Source: Millisia brevis NBRC 105863 | GTDB lineage: Bacteria > Actinomycetota > Actinomycetes > Mycobacteriales > Mycobacteriaceae | Assembly: GCF_001552615.1 (NCBI RefSeq) | Contig: NZ_BCRN01000003.1 | Coordinates: 1 to 64,000 of the forward strand | Length of the DNA stretch: 64,000 nt | Direction of reading: 5' to 3' | Part shown: positions 45,045-53,978 of the stretch, piece by piece | Layout: the number at the start of each line of letters is the position of its first letter | Numbering within the stretch: position 1 is the first letter of the stretch | Notes under the pieces: model-generated | The model's database searches: none | What the model was told of the DNA's origin: nothing | Seen by the model: only the letters and a program-made list of their open reading frames with translations | Program-made: the position numbers and the translations under genes

Positions 45045-46082
45045 TCAGCCCGCGGCTTCGGTGTAAATCGCGGTGATCTCGCCGCTGTCACCGAACAACT
45101 CGGAGTCGACAGTCTCCCAACCGCCCAGGTCGTCGATGGTCCACAACTGCTCCGGCTCCGGGAACTGATCGCGGAACTTGTCGAGCACGGCGGGATCGAC
45201 CGGACGGAAGCCGGCCTCGGCCCAGACCGTCTGCCCCTCCTCGGTGTAGAGGAAATCGTTCAAACGCTGCGCGGCCTCGAGATTCGAGCTGTTGTTGATC
45301 ACCGCGACCGGGTTGTCGATACGGAAGGTCGACGGCGGGTTGATGAACTCGATCGGCTGGTTGTCGCGCTCGAGCAGCAGCGCCTCGTTCTCATAGCTGA
45401 GCAGCACGTCGCCCTGGCCCTGCAGGAAGGCCTCGGTGGCGGCACGTCCCGACTCCGGCTGGATCGGGAAGTGATCGACCAGATTGCGGACGTAGTCGAG
45501 GCCCGCCTGGCGGTCCTGTCCACCGTTGCTCTTGGCTGCGTAGGGAGCCAGCAGGTTCCACTTCGCGGACCCGGAGCTCAGCGGGTTCGGGCTGATGACG
45601 GTGACGTCGTCGCGCAGCAGGTCATCCCAATCGTTGATGTTCTTCGGGTTGCCCTCGCGGACGACCAGCGACACCAGCGATCCGAACGGAACACCGTTGT
45701 AGGCGTTCTGGTTCCAGTCGGCGTCGACCCGACCGGCCGTCACCAGCCGGGTGATGTCCGGCTCGACGGAGAAGTTGACCAGGTCGGCCGGCGCGCCGTC
45801 GGCGACCTTGCGGGACTGGTTGCCGGAGGCGCCGTAGTCGGCGTTGAACGACAGGTCCTCACCGTTCTCGGACGCCTCGAAGGCGGGAACGATCTGGTCC
45901 CAGCCGGGCTTCGGTACCGCGTAGGCGATCAGGGTCAGCGGCACACCGGCGCCACTCGACGAGCCGGAGCCGTCCACCGAGTCGCTCGAGCCACCGGCAC
46001 ATGCGGACGCCACCATGGCAGCGGTTGCCGCCATCGCCATCAGCGCCAGACGCGTCCGCTGTCGTCGTGCTCGAAATTGCAT
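45045..46082 (-). CDS. cysP: Sulfate-binding lipoprotein
   Basis: This is the substrate-binding protein of the importer (SubI/CysP/Sbp). The 345-residue precursor has a signal peptide RTRLALMAMAATAAMVASAC with a lipobox Cys near residue 28, so it is a lipoprotein on the outer face of the membrane. Motifs of sulfate-binding proteins are GASGNQSRKVADGAPADLVNFS, VVREGNPKNINDWDDL and NPLSSGSAKWNLLAPYAA. The ATG has GAGGAGAGG upstream. The 208-bp region before it contains no convincing leader peptide. Confidence 0.95.
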   Translation of the reverse strand: MQFRARRQRTRLALMAMAATAAMVASACAGGSSDSVDGSGSSSGAGVPLTLIAYAVPKPGWDQIVPAFEASENGEDLSFNADYGASGNQSRKVADGAPADLVNFSVEPDITRLVTAGRVDADWNQNAYNGVPFGSLVSLVVREGNPKNINDWDDLLRDDVTVISPNPLSSGSAKWNLLAPYAAKSNGGQDRQAGLDYVRNLVDHFPIQPESGRAATEAFLQGQGDVLLSYENEALLLERDNQPIEFINPPSTFRIDNPVAVINNSSNLEAAQRLNDFLYTEEGQTVWAEAGFRPVDPAVLDKFRDQFPEPEQLWTIDDLGGWETVDSELFGDSGEITAIYTEAAG

Positions 46083-46290
46083 GAAGGTACCTCTCCTCGA
46101 TCACCCGGGAATGGGCGCTGACGGTGCTGCCCACCGCCGCCTCGCATCGGAACGCACAAACCCGACATCGGCCGGGAACATACGGACATGGCGAAGCGAA
46201 CGGCGGCGCAAAGCACCGTCCCATTGCGGGGCGTTCGAGGGAACAATTCGACGCAGCCTGCGCGAAACCTTGCGGAGCAGGCGAAAGGGG

Positions 46291-46368
46291 TCAGCGGGAG
46301 AAGAACCACACCACGGCGATGACCACCAGCAGCCCTACCAATATCAGTGATACACGAGAACGCGTCAT
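46291..46368 (-). CDS. Tiny single-pass membrane protein (25 residues)
   Basis: ATG 46368 with GGAGG 8 nt upstream encodes a basic tip (MTRSR) and one hydrophobic helix (VSLILVGLLVVIAVVWFF) ending SR. It overlaps the stop of the 71-residue gene in ATGA, so translation is coupled. It is too short for most gene finders. Function unknown. Confidence 0.65.
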   Translation of the reverse strand: MTRSRVSLILVGLLVVIAVVWFFSR

Positions 46369-46580
46369 CGGTGGTCCTCCACGGTCGAACCGGAGTGGAC
46401 CGGGGCCGCGGCGTCATCGCGCCCGGCTCCGATCGCGAGCCCGACCAATCGGTCGAGCCCGGCCGCGGCGAGCCCGGCGAGCGGCACGAGTACCCCGAGG
46501 GTCAACGCCACCTGGGGGACGAAGGGCAGACCGGCGACCCACAACTCCACGCCGTCCCACCACTGGGCAATGCCTGACAC
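46365..46580 (-). CDS. Small membrane protein (71 residues)
   Basis: From GTG 46580: an amphipathic N-terminus (GIAQWWDGVELWVAGLPF), one transmembrane helix (VALTLGVLVPLAGLAAAGLD) and a polar tail. W-DGVELW-GLPF is a recurring start of small actinobacterial membrane proteins located here; by position it resembles Rv2401A. Its stop overlaps the 25-residue ORF. The two would be expressed with or just ahead of the sulfate importer, but a role in sulfur uptake is not shown. Confidence 0.65.
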   Translation of the reverse strand: MSGIAQWWDGVELWVAGLPFVPQVALTLGVLVPLAGLAAAGLDRLVGLAIGAGRDDAAAPVHSGSTVEDHR

Positions 46581-46673
46581 CCGTGCCAGCCTAGACCGCC
46601 CCGCCGACGGGTCGACGATCGCGGTCCGCCCCGAATGCTGGACGCGCCCGGGCCGCCCGTCGATGATGATCGG

Positions 46674-48686
46674 ATGACCACCGCATCGGCCGAGGGCGAC
46701 GACGCCGCCGACGACACGGGTGACGACGCCGCGGACGCGCCGCTGCCGGCCGGATTCTCCGCCTTCCCCGCCATCGGCGAGTACGCCTTCCTGTCGGACT
46801 GCGAGACGACCTGCCTGATCGCCCCGGACGGCGCGGTCGAGTGGATGTGCATCCCCCGTCCGGATTCGCCGAGCATCTTCGGCGCGATCCTCGATCGATC
46901 TGCCGGCAGCTTCCGGGTGGGACCGTACGGCCAGAGCGTTCCGGTCGCCCGCCGCTATCTGCCGGGCGGATTGATCGTCGAGACGACGTGGCAGACCTCG
47001 ACCGGCTGGTTGATCGTGCGCGATGCGCTGGTGATGGGGCCCTGGCACAACGTCGAGCAACGCTCGCGTACCCACCGGCGGGCGCCGTCGGATTGGGACG
47101 CCCAGCATTGCCTGCTGCGCACGATCAAATGTGTGAGCGGCGTCGTCGAATTCGAGATGACCTGCGAACCCGCCTTCGACTATGGGCGCCGCCGCACCGT
47201 CTGGGAGTACACCGGTTCGGTCTACGAGCGCGCGACCGCACGTCCGGCCGATGCGACGACCGCCCCGGAAGCCTCGGAGATCGGGGACCCGGCCGGGACC
47301 GCCGAGTTGACGGTGACGACGAACCTGCGGCTCGGGATCGACGGGCGCACCGTGCGGGCCCGCACCCGGATGAGCGAGGGTGACAACGCCTTCGTTGCGC
47401 TGTCGTGGTCGCCGCTGCCCGCGCCGAGCACCTTCGAGGAGGCCGCCGACCGGATGTGGCGGACGACCGAGTACTGGCGTGAGTGGATCACGATCGGCCA
47501 GTTCCCCGACCATCCGTGGCGTGATTATCTGCAGCGCAGCGCCCTGACGCTCAAGGGGCTGACCTACGCGCCGACCGGCGCCCTGATGGCTGCGGCGACG
47601 ACGTCGCTGCCGGAGGTGATCGGCGGGGAGCGCAATTGGGACTACCGCTATGCCTGGGTGCGGGATTCGACCTTCGCGCTCTGGGCGCTGTACACCCTGG
47701 GCCTCGACCGGGAGGCCAACGACTTCTTCGCCTTCATCGCCGACGTCTGTACCGCGCCGGACGGAAGCGCGATTCCATTGCAGGTCATGTACGGAGTCGG
47801 TGGGGAACGCACCCTCGACGAGCACGAGCTGACCAATCTGACCGGCTACGAGGACTCCCAACCGGTCCGGGTGGGCAACGACGCCTATCGCCAGCAGCAG
47901 CACGATATCTGGGGCGCGATGCTCGACTCGGTCTATCTGCACGCCCGGTCGCGGCAGCAGGCGACCGAGTCGCTCTGGCCGCTGCTGGAACGGCAGGTCG
48001 AGGAGGCGATCGCACATTGGCGCGAGCCGGATCGCGGGATCTGGGAGGTGCGCGGCGAACCGAAGCACTTCGTGTCGTCGAAGGTGATGTGCTGGGTCGC
48101 TCTCGATCGCGGGACGAAGCTGGCGGTGATGCACGGGGAACCCAAGTACGCCCAGCGCTGGGAGGCGATCGCCGACGAGATCAAGGCCGACGTCCTGGCG
48201 CACGGGGTCGATTCCCGTGGGGTGTTCACCCAGTACTACGGCGGCACCACGTTGGACGCGTCGACGCTGCTGCTGCCGTTGATGCGATTCCTGCCTGCCG
48301 ATGATCCGCGCATCGTCGCCACGGTGAACGCGATTCAGAACGAGTTGACCGTGGACGGGTTGGTGCTGCGGTATCGCACCGATACGACCGATGACGGGCT
48401 GACGGGGTCCGAGGGCACCTTCATGATCTGCTCGTTCTGGCTGGTATCGGCGTTGGTGGAGATCGGCGAATTCGATCGGGCCCATCGGCTGTGCGAACGG
48501 TTGTTGTCGTTCGCGAGCCCGTTGAAGCTGTACGCGGAGGAGTTCTCCCCCGAGACCGGACGCCAGTTGGGGAACTTTCCGCAGGCGTTCACCCATCTGG
48601 CGTTGATCAATGCGGTGGTGCACGTGATCCGCGCGGAGTCGGATCGTCATCACGGCACCTTCCGCCCCGCTCACCGAGCGACCTGA
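46674..48686 (+). CDS. GH15 trehalase/glucoamylase-like glycosidase
   Basis: The 670-residue protein belongs to the glucoamylase-like GH15 family; the M. tuberculosis counterpart by position (Rv2402) is a trehalase. The N-terminal beta-sandwich begins FPAIGEYAFLSDCETTCLIAPDG. The (alpha/alpha)6 catalytic domain has WDYRYAWVRDSTFALWALY with the general acid region RVGNDAYRQQQHDIWGAMLD and GSEGTFMICSFWLVSALVE (second Glu). It should split trehalose into glucose in the cytoplasm; no signal peptide is present. ATG 46674 is the chosen start. Confidence 0.9.
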   Translation: MTTASAEGDDAADDTGDDAADAPLPAGFSAFPAIGEYAFLSDCETTCLIAPDGAVEWMCIPRPDSPSIFGAILDRSAGSFRVGPYGQSVPVARRYLPGGLIVETTWQTSTGWLIVRDALVMGPWHNVEQRSRTHRRAPSDWDAQHCLLRTIKCVSGVVEFEMTCEPAFDYGRRRTVWEYTGSVYERATARPADATTAPEASEIGDPAGTAELTVTTNLRLGIDGRTVRARTRMSEGDNAFVALSWSPLPAPSTFEEAADRMWRTTEYWREWITIGQFPDHPWRDYLQRSALTLKGLTYAPTGALMAAATTSLPEVIGGERNWDYRYAWVRDSTFALWALYTLGLDREANDFFAFIADVCTAPDGSAIPLQVMYGVGGERTLDEHELTNLTGYEDSQPVRVGNDAYRQQQHDIWGAMLDSVYLHARSRQQATESLWPLLERQVEEAIAHWREPDRGIWEVRGEPKHFVSSKVMCWVALDRGTKLAVMHGEPKYAQRWEAIADEIKADVLAHGVDSRGVFTQYYGGTTLDASTLLLPLMRFLPADDPRIVATVNAIQNELTVDGLVLRYRTDTTDDGLTGSEGTFMICSFWLVSALVEIGEFDRAHRLCERLLSFASPLKLYAEEFSPETGRQLGNFPQAFTHLALINAVVHVIRAESDRHHGTFRPAHRAT

Positions 48687-48703
48687 CCGGGTCCGAATCA
48701 TCC

Positions 48704-48741
48704 TGTGGACAACCCGGACTCTCGGGTGGATCTGTGGATAA
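48704..48741. promoter_or_regulatory. Pair of DnaA-box-like sites
   Basis: TGTGGACAA (48704-48712, complement of TTGTCCACA) and TGTGGATAA (48733-48741, complement of TTATCCACA) sit in the same orientation 29 bp apart in the 159-bp gap between the trehalase and HNH genes. Both match the DnaA consensus exactly. Confidence 0.6.
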
Positions 48742-48832
48742 CGTGATTGACATCTTCGCGTCGATCTGAGTCGCCGTCTCGAATTGCGTTGCCGCACGCG
48801 GTTACTCGACGGAACCTGTCGGTGGTGTCGAC

Positions 48833-48838
48833 TATCGT
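48833..48838 (+). promoter_or_regulatory. -10 element of a leaderless promoter for the HNH gene
   Basis: TATCGT ends 7 nt before ATG 48846 with no Shine-Dalgarno sequence between. This supports the ATG start over the longer open frame. Confidence 0.5.
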
Positions 48839-48845
48839 TCGGGTC

Positions 48846-50219
48846 ATGGATATCGGGGAGATCGACGAGGAGTTCGACACCATCGAACGCTGCCTCGGCG
48901 TGCTCGCGTCCGGATCGCCCGACCGGACCACCGAATCCGAGTGGCTGCACATGGTCGACCGGTACGAGAAACTCACCCGCCTGGCCTTCGCCGCCCAACG
49001 CCTCCCCCTGGCCCGACTCGCCGAAGCCGGACCCGAAGCCTTCGGCGGGGAGAGACTCAAAGCGGTGATCGCCAACCGGCTACGCCTCACACCCGCCCAA
49101 GCGGGACACCGACTCGACCACACCGCCGACCTCACACCACGGCTGTCGTTCACCGGCCAGGACCTACCACCGGTGCTGGCACACACCGCCCAAGCGGAAC
49201 AGCACGGCCTGATCGGGCGCGAACACATCACCGTGATCCGCGAGTTCTTCCACCATCTGCCCGCTGATGTCGACCACCGGCACCGCGACAACGCCGAGAA
49301 ACGCCTCACCGACCTGTCGCTGACCATGCGCCCCGACGAGGTCAAAGCCACCGCGAAACGCATCGCCGCACACCTCAACCCCGATGGGGAGTTCACCGAA
49401 CGGGACCGGGCCCGCAAGCGTTCCTTCCGGATGGGCGCGCAGGGTGTGGACAAGATGCGCACCGGATCGTTCTGCGTCACCCCCGAAGTCGGCGCCTACC
49501 TGGAAACGATCTTCGCGAAACTCGCCGCCCCCGGCATGTGCAACCCCGACGACGGTAGGGCGTCGACGATCGACGGTGTCCCCGACCCGGACGCCGCGCG
49601 GCGGGACCAACGCACACCCGCGCAACGCTGCCACGACGCCCTGGCCGCGATCTGCCGAGACGCCCTCGCCTCCGACCGGCTCGGATCACACCGCGGCCTG
49701 CCGGTCACCATCATCGCGACCGCCACCGTGCACGACCTCCAGCAGCAAGCCGGGATAGCTACCACCGCCGGCGGATCACTCCTGCCGATCCGCGACCTGA
49801 TCACCATGGCCGGACGCACCCGGCACTACCTGGCGATCTTCGACGACCACGACAGTCGCCCGCTCTACCTCGGCCGAGCGAAACGACTCGCCACCACCGA
49901 CCAACGACTACTCCTGTGCGCGACCGACCGCGGCTGCACCTTCCCCGGCTGCTCGATGCCCGCCTCGATGTCCGACGTCCACCACCTGCGTGAATGGGCC
50001 GACGGCGGCACCACCGACATCACCAACCTCACCCTGGTCTGCCCCACCCATCATCAACTCGCCGGGTCCGGCCCCCACCGGTGGCGAACCACGAAAAGCT
50101 CTGGCGGGCGCACCCGTTGGACACCACCGCGTCACCTCGACCCGAACTGCAAGCCCCGCACGAACAGCTACCACCACCCCGAGCAACCGCTCTCCGAATC
50201 GCCCACTCGGCCACCGTGA
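48846..50219 (+). CDS. DUF222/HNH endonuclease-domain protein (13E12 family)
   Basis: The 457-residue protein has a helical DUF222 domain (residues about 20-330; RLRLTPAQAGHRLDHTADLTPR, HRDNAEKRLTDLSLTMRPDE) and a C-terminal HNH nuclease: CTFPGCSMPASMSDVHHLRE, WADGGTTDITNLTLVCPTHH. Members are abundant, multi-copy and strain-variable in Mycobacteriales; some host REP13E12 elements. The catalytic His pair and zinc Cys residues are present. Role is unproven, possibly nucleic-acid processing. Confidence 0.9.
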   Translation: MDIGEIDEEFDTIERCLGVLASGSPDRTTESEWLHMVDRYEKLTRLAFAAQRLPLARLAEAGPEAFGGERLKAVIANRLRLTPAQAGHRLDHTADLTPRLSFTGQDLPPVLAHTAQAEQHGLIGREHITVIREFFHHLPADVDHRHRDNAEKRLTDLSLTMRPDEVKATAKRIAAHLNPDGEFTERDRARKRSFRMGAQGVDKMRTGSFCVTPEVGAYLETIFAKLAAPGMCNPDDGRASTIDGVPDPDAARRDQRTPAQRCHDALAAICRDALASDRLGSHRGLPVTIIATATVHDLQQQAGIATTAGGSLLPIRDLITMAGRTRHYLAIFDDHDSRPLYLGRAKRLATTDQRLLLCATDRGCTFPGCSMPASMSDVHHLREWADGGTTDITNLTLVCPTHHQLAGSGPHRWRTTKSSGGRTRWTPPRHLDPNCKPRTNSYHHPEQPLSESPTRPP

Positions 50220-50393
50220 GTGGTCGTCATCACAGTGGGATGACGCCGCCGTGAACCGGGATCCGCCCTCCCGGCGGCTCGGCATGGGAGATGTCGCCGT
50301 ACATGAAGGTGTTCTCACGTCCAGATCATCGCCGTTTCATGTTCGTGGCGGAGGGTATGGAAGAACCACCCGCGGACGCGAAAGGAATCGGCC

Positions 50394-51584
50394 ATGCCGA
50401 CGCGAATCGTCCTGTTCTCCCACGACTCGGTTGGGCTCGGGCACGTCAAGCGCAACCTGGCGATCGCACACGCGCTCGGCCGACACCTGCCGCGGCTCAC
50501 CGGGAATCCGGTTGCCGGACTGTTGATCACCGGCGAATCCGATGCCACCGATTTCGACCGCCCCGCCGGGTGGGACTGGTTGGTGGTGCCGGGCATCACC
50601 CGCACCGGTGACGGCTACGCGCCGCGGCATCTGCCGATGGGGATGAGCCGCGTCGCCGCTCTGCGCGGCACGCTGGTGCGCGCCGCCCTCGAATCGTTTG
50701 CGCCCGACCTGGTGATCATCGATCGGCACGCGCTGGGGGTGCGCCGCGAATTGGAGTCGGCCCTGACCCAGCTGCGCGTCACCAACCCCGGCTGCCGGGT
50801 GGTGCTCGGACTGCGCGAGGTGCTCGACGCACCCGAGGCGGCCGAACTGGAGTGGCAGCGCATCGGCGGGGTCCGCACGATCACCTCGCTATTCGACGCG
50901 ATCTGGGTCTACGGCGACCGCGGCGTGCACGACCCGGTCGCGTCCGGGGAGATCCCCGCCGAACTGTCCCATCTGGTCGAGTACACCGGCTACCTCGCGC
51001 ACGGCAGGCCCGAGCGAGCCGAACCGGTCTGCTCGGAGCCGTTCGTGTTGACCATGGTCGGCGGCGGCAGCGACGGCTACGACCTCGCCCGGGCGGCGGC
51101 CGCCGCGCCGATCCCCGACGGCTACCGCCACCTGGTGGTCACCGGCCGGCAGATGCGGCAGGGTGACCAGGACAAGGTCGCGGCCGCCGCAGCGCCGGGC
51201 ACCGAGGTAGTCGAGTGGGTCGATCAGGCGCTCTCGCTCGCCCGCCGTGCCGCCGCGGTCGTGTGCATGGGCGGCTACAACACGATCAGCGAAATCATGA
51301 CGACCACCACCCCGGCGCTGGTCGTACCGCGCTGCGTGCGCCGCCAGGAGCAGCGCATCCGCGCGGCCACTCTCGCCCGGCGATCGGCGATCGACACCCT
51401 GCCGACCCAACAGGCCCAGCCCGCGACCATCGGCGAATGGATCGCCCGCCGGGTCGGGGATCGTGTGGCCCGCAACGGGATCGACCTCGGCGGATTGGCC
51501 CGGGTACCCGAGCTCGCCGCCGGCCTGCTCGAACGTCCGGACGACGTCACCGACACCACGATGGGAGCGGCTCATGTCGTCTGA
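50394..51584 (+). CDS. MurG-like (GT28-type) glycosyltransferase
   Basis: The 396-residue GT-B protein starts RIVLFSHDSVGLGHVKRNLAIAHALG, a nucleotide-sugar glycosyltransferase N-domain with the GxGHxxR-like motif. The C-domain shows FVLTMVGGGSDGYDLARAAA and AAVVCMGGYNTISEIMTTTTPALVVPR, the MurG/GT28 donor-binding signature. It is the first gene of a six-gene overlapping operon. AAAGGAA precedes ATG 50394. The donor and acceptor are unknown. Confidence 0.85.
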   Translation: MPTRIVLFSHDSVGLGHVKRNLAIAHALGRHLPRLTGNPVAGLLITGESDATDFDRPAGWDWLVVPGITRTGDGYAPRHLPMGMSRVAALRGTLVRAALESFAPDLVIIDRHALGVRRELESALTQLRVTNPGCRVVLGLREVLDAPEAAELEWQRIGGVRTITSLFDAIWVYGDRGVHDPVASGEIPAELSHLVEYTGYLAHGRPERAEPVCSEPFVLTMVGGGSDGYDLARAAAAAPIPDGYRHLVVTGRQMRQGDQDKVAAAAAPGTEVVEWVDQALSLARRAAAVVCMGGYNTISEIMTTTTPALVVPRCVRRQEQRIRAATLARRSAIDTLPTQQAQPATIGEWIARRVGDRVARNGIDLGGLARVPELAAGLLERPDDVTDTTMGAAHVV

Positions 51585-52821
51585 TGCGCCGATCGGCTAC
51601 GTCCTGAAGATGTACCCGCGGTTCTCGGAGACCTTCATCGTCTCCGAGATCCTCGCCCGCGAACAGCGCGGCGAGCGGTTGGTGATCTTCTCGTTGCGCC
51701 CACCGATCGATCCGCGCTTCCACCGGGAGCTCGCCCGGGTGAACGCGCCGGTCATCTATGTGGAACGGCCGACGAAGCCGAGCACCTTCTGGGCGGTGAT
51801 CACCGCGGCGATGCAGGTCGACGGCCTCGCCGAAGGGGTAGCCACCGCGCTGCCGGAGCTCTCCCGCGCCGCCGCCGACGACGCGATCCAGGCGGTCGCG
51901 CTGGCGCGGCTGGCCCACGAGTACGGCGTCGGACACCTGCACGCACACTTCGGGTCGCTGCCCACCACGGTCGCGCGCCTGTGCGCGCGCATCCTGGCGC
52001 TGCCCTATTCGTTCACCGCGCACGCGAAGGACATCTTCCACGAGGACGTCGACGAGCGGGATCTGGCGGTCAAGGTCGCCGACGCCCACCACGTCGTCAC
52101 CGTCAGCGACTACAACTTCACCCACCTGAGCGAGCGGTTCCCCGACGCCGCACATCGGCTGCGCCGCATCTACAACGGTCTCGAACTCGACCGCTTCCCC
52201 TATCGCGGGCCACTCCCCCGGCGCGGCGCGCTGCGGATCGCCGCCGTGGGCCGACTCGTCGAGAAGAAGGGCTTCGACCTGCTGGTCGCCGCGATCGCCG
52301 CCGTACGCGATCGCGGTATCCGCGTCGAGGCCCGCATCGCCGGCGGCGGCGCTCTGGAGACGCCGCTGCGGGAACTGATTCGCAGCCTGAACCTCGACGA
52401 CCGGGTGCGACTGCTCGGCCCGGTCCCCCAGCACGACATCGTCCAATTGCTCGCCGACAGCGACGCCTTCGTCGCGCCCTGCGTGGTAGGCGCGGACGGC
52501 AACGCCGACGGCCTGCCGACGGTGATCCTCGAGGCGATGGCGACCGGCACCTACTGCATCGCCTCCGATGTCACCGGCATCCCCGAGGTGATCCGCAGCG
52601 GTGAGACCGGCACCCTGGTGCGCTCGGGTGATCTCGACGATCTGATCGCCGCCCTCGTCGAGGTGGCGGACCCGGCGTTCGACCGCGAATCGCCGACGGT
52701 GCTGGCGCGGGCGCTGATCGAGGAACGCTTCGACTCCCGAACCCAGGCGGACGCGCTGCGCTCCTGCCTGCGGGATATCGGCCCGGCCGCCGCCCCGTGC
52801 GTCGAGCGGGTGTCGGCATGA
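51574..52821 (+). CDS. GT4-family glycosyltransferase (WcaL-like)
   Basis: The 415-residue protein starts at ATG 51574, overlapping the previous gene by 11 nt. The N-domain begins IGYVLKMYPRFSETFIVSEILARE, characteristic of GT4 enzymes of exopolysaccharide pathways. GHLHAHFGSLPTTVARLC and FTAHAKDIF follow. The C-domain has AVGRLVEKKGFDLLVAAIAA and the EX7E region DGLPTVILEAMATGTYCIASDVTGIPE. It probably uses a nucleotide sugar to extend a lipid- or protein-linked glycan. Confidence 0.9.
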   Translation: MSSDAPIGYVLKMYPRFSETFIVSEILAREQRGERLVIFSLRPPIDPRFHRELARVNAPVIYVERPTKPSTFWAVITAAMQVDGLAEGVATALPELSRAAADDAIQAVALARLAHEYGVGHLHAHFGSLPTTVARLCARILALPYSFTAHAKDIFHEDVDERDLAVKVADAHHVVTVSDYNFTHLSERFPDAAHRLRRIYNGLELDRFPYRGPLPRRGALRIAAVGRLVEKKGFDLLVAAIAAVRDRGIRVEARIAGGGALETPLRELIRSLNLDDRVRLLGPVPQHDIVQLLADSDAFVAPCVVGADGNADGLPTVILEAMATGTYCIASDVTGIPEVIRSGETGTLVRSGDLDDLIAALVEVADPAFDRESPTVLARALIEERFDSRTQADALRSCLRDIGPAAAPCVERVSA

Positions 52822-53978
52822 CCCGGGTGGCGTACTTCTGCACCGACCCGGGGATCCCCGTCTTCGGCACCAAGGGCGCGTCGGTACACGTCCAGGAGAT
52901 CGTGCGGGCGATGCGCGCGCGGGGGTGGGCGGTGACGGTCTACTGCGTGCGTCGCGGCGACGAGGTCCCCGACGATCTGCGCGATCTGCCGGTGGTGACG
53001 ATCCCGGTGCCGAAGGGGCCGGCCGCCGCCCGGGAGGTCGCGATCACCGACACGTCGATCGTCTTGGCGCAGCGGGCCATTCGGGACGGTTTCGATCTCG
53101 CCTACGAGAGGTACGCCCTCTTCGGTGCGGCGACACCGATCGTGGCGCGCACCGGCCGACCGGTGATGGTCGAGGTCAACTCGCCGCTGATCGACGAACA
53201 GCGCCGCTACCGGGAACTGGTCGACGACGCCCGCGCGGTCGAGACGACGATCGCCTGCCTACGGGCGGCCACCGTGGTCACCGCGGTGTCGGAACCGGTG
53301 CGCGACTGGGTGATCGGGCTGATCGGGGCGCATGCCGCGGTGCGGGTGGTGCCGAACGGGGTGAACACCGACCGCGTCGTCCCGGTCGAGCGCCGCGCGC
53401 GATCGACGGTCACGGTGGGATTTGTCGGCACCCTCAAGCCGTGGCACGGCACCGAGGTGTTGATCGACGCGTTCGGTCGGCTCGATCCGGCGATCGGCCG
53501 GCGGCGCCTGCTGATCTGCGGTGACGGCCCGCAGCGCGACGCGCTGACCGCACGCGCCGCTCGACTGCCCGCGACCGTCGAATTCACCGGAGCGGTGCCG
53601 CCGGAACGCATCCCGGGGGTGTTGGCGCGGATGGATATCGCGGTGGCGCCGTATCCGCCCGCCGCGGCCGGTGGGCACTACTTCTCCCCGTTGAAGATCT
53701 ACGAGTACTTCGCCGCCGGGCTGCCGGTGGTCGCCTCGGCGATCGGGCAGATCCCGGAGGTGATCGACCCGGGCCGCACCGGCCTGCTGGTCGAACCGGG
53801 CGACCCTGACACCCTGGCCGCGGCGCTCGACCGGCTGATCGCCGACCCGGGCCTACGGGACCGGCTGGGGCGGGCGGCCCGAACCGCGGCCGAACGCGAC
53901 CACACCTGGCGGCGCGCCCTCGACGCGATCGTCGACGACATCGCGATCCGAGCCTCCGAACGAGAGGTCATCCGGTGA
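52818..53978 (+). CDS. GT4-family glycosyltransferase
   Basis: The 386-residue enzyme overlaps the previous stop in ATGA. MTRVAYFCTDPGIPVFGTKGASVH and VQEIVRAMRARGWAV mark the acceptor side. The C-domain has VGFVGTLKPWHGTEVLIDAFGRL, LLICGDGPQRDAL and SPLKIYEYFAAGLPVVASAIGQIPEV (EX7E). It is a second, divergent GT4, suggesting that the operon builds at least a trisaccharide together with the GT28 enzyme. Confidence 0.9.
   Translation: MTRVAYFCTDPGIPVFGTKGASVHVQEIVRAMRARGWAVTVYCVRRGDEVPDDLRDLPVVTIPVPKGPAAAREVAITDTSIVLAQRAIRDGFDLAYERYALFGAATPIVARTGRPVMVEVNSPLIDEQRRYRELVDDARAVETTIACLRAATVVTAVSEPVRDWVIGLIGAHAAVRVVPNGVNTDRVVPVERRARSTVTVGFVGTLKPWHGTEVLIDAFGRLDPAIGRRRLLICGDGPQRDALTARAARLPATVEFTGAVPPERIPGVLARMDIAVAPYPPAAAGGHYFSPLKIYEYFAAGLPVVASAIGQIPEVIDPGRTGLLVEPGDPDTLAAALDRLIADPGLRDRLGRAARTAAERDHTWRRALDAIVDDIAIRASEREVIR

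Noticed and set aside
45859-46224. Cys-containing ORF upstream of and overlapping cysP on the minus strand (MGRC...CRVCAFRC)
   Set aside because: Five Cys in its first 27 codons recall a leader peptide, but the Cys are spread out, there is no RRHIDLLR-like body, no -10 close to the ATG, and the frame runs deep into cysP.
46365-48998. Very long minus-strand open frame (877 codons)
   Set aside because: It is the mirror of the GH15 gene. Only its last 71 codons, beyond the trehalase start, look like protein and are annotated separately.
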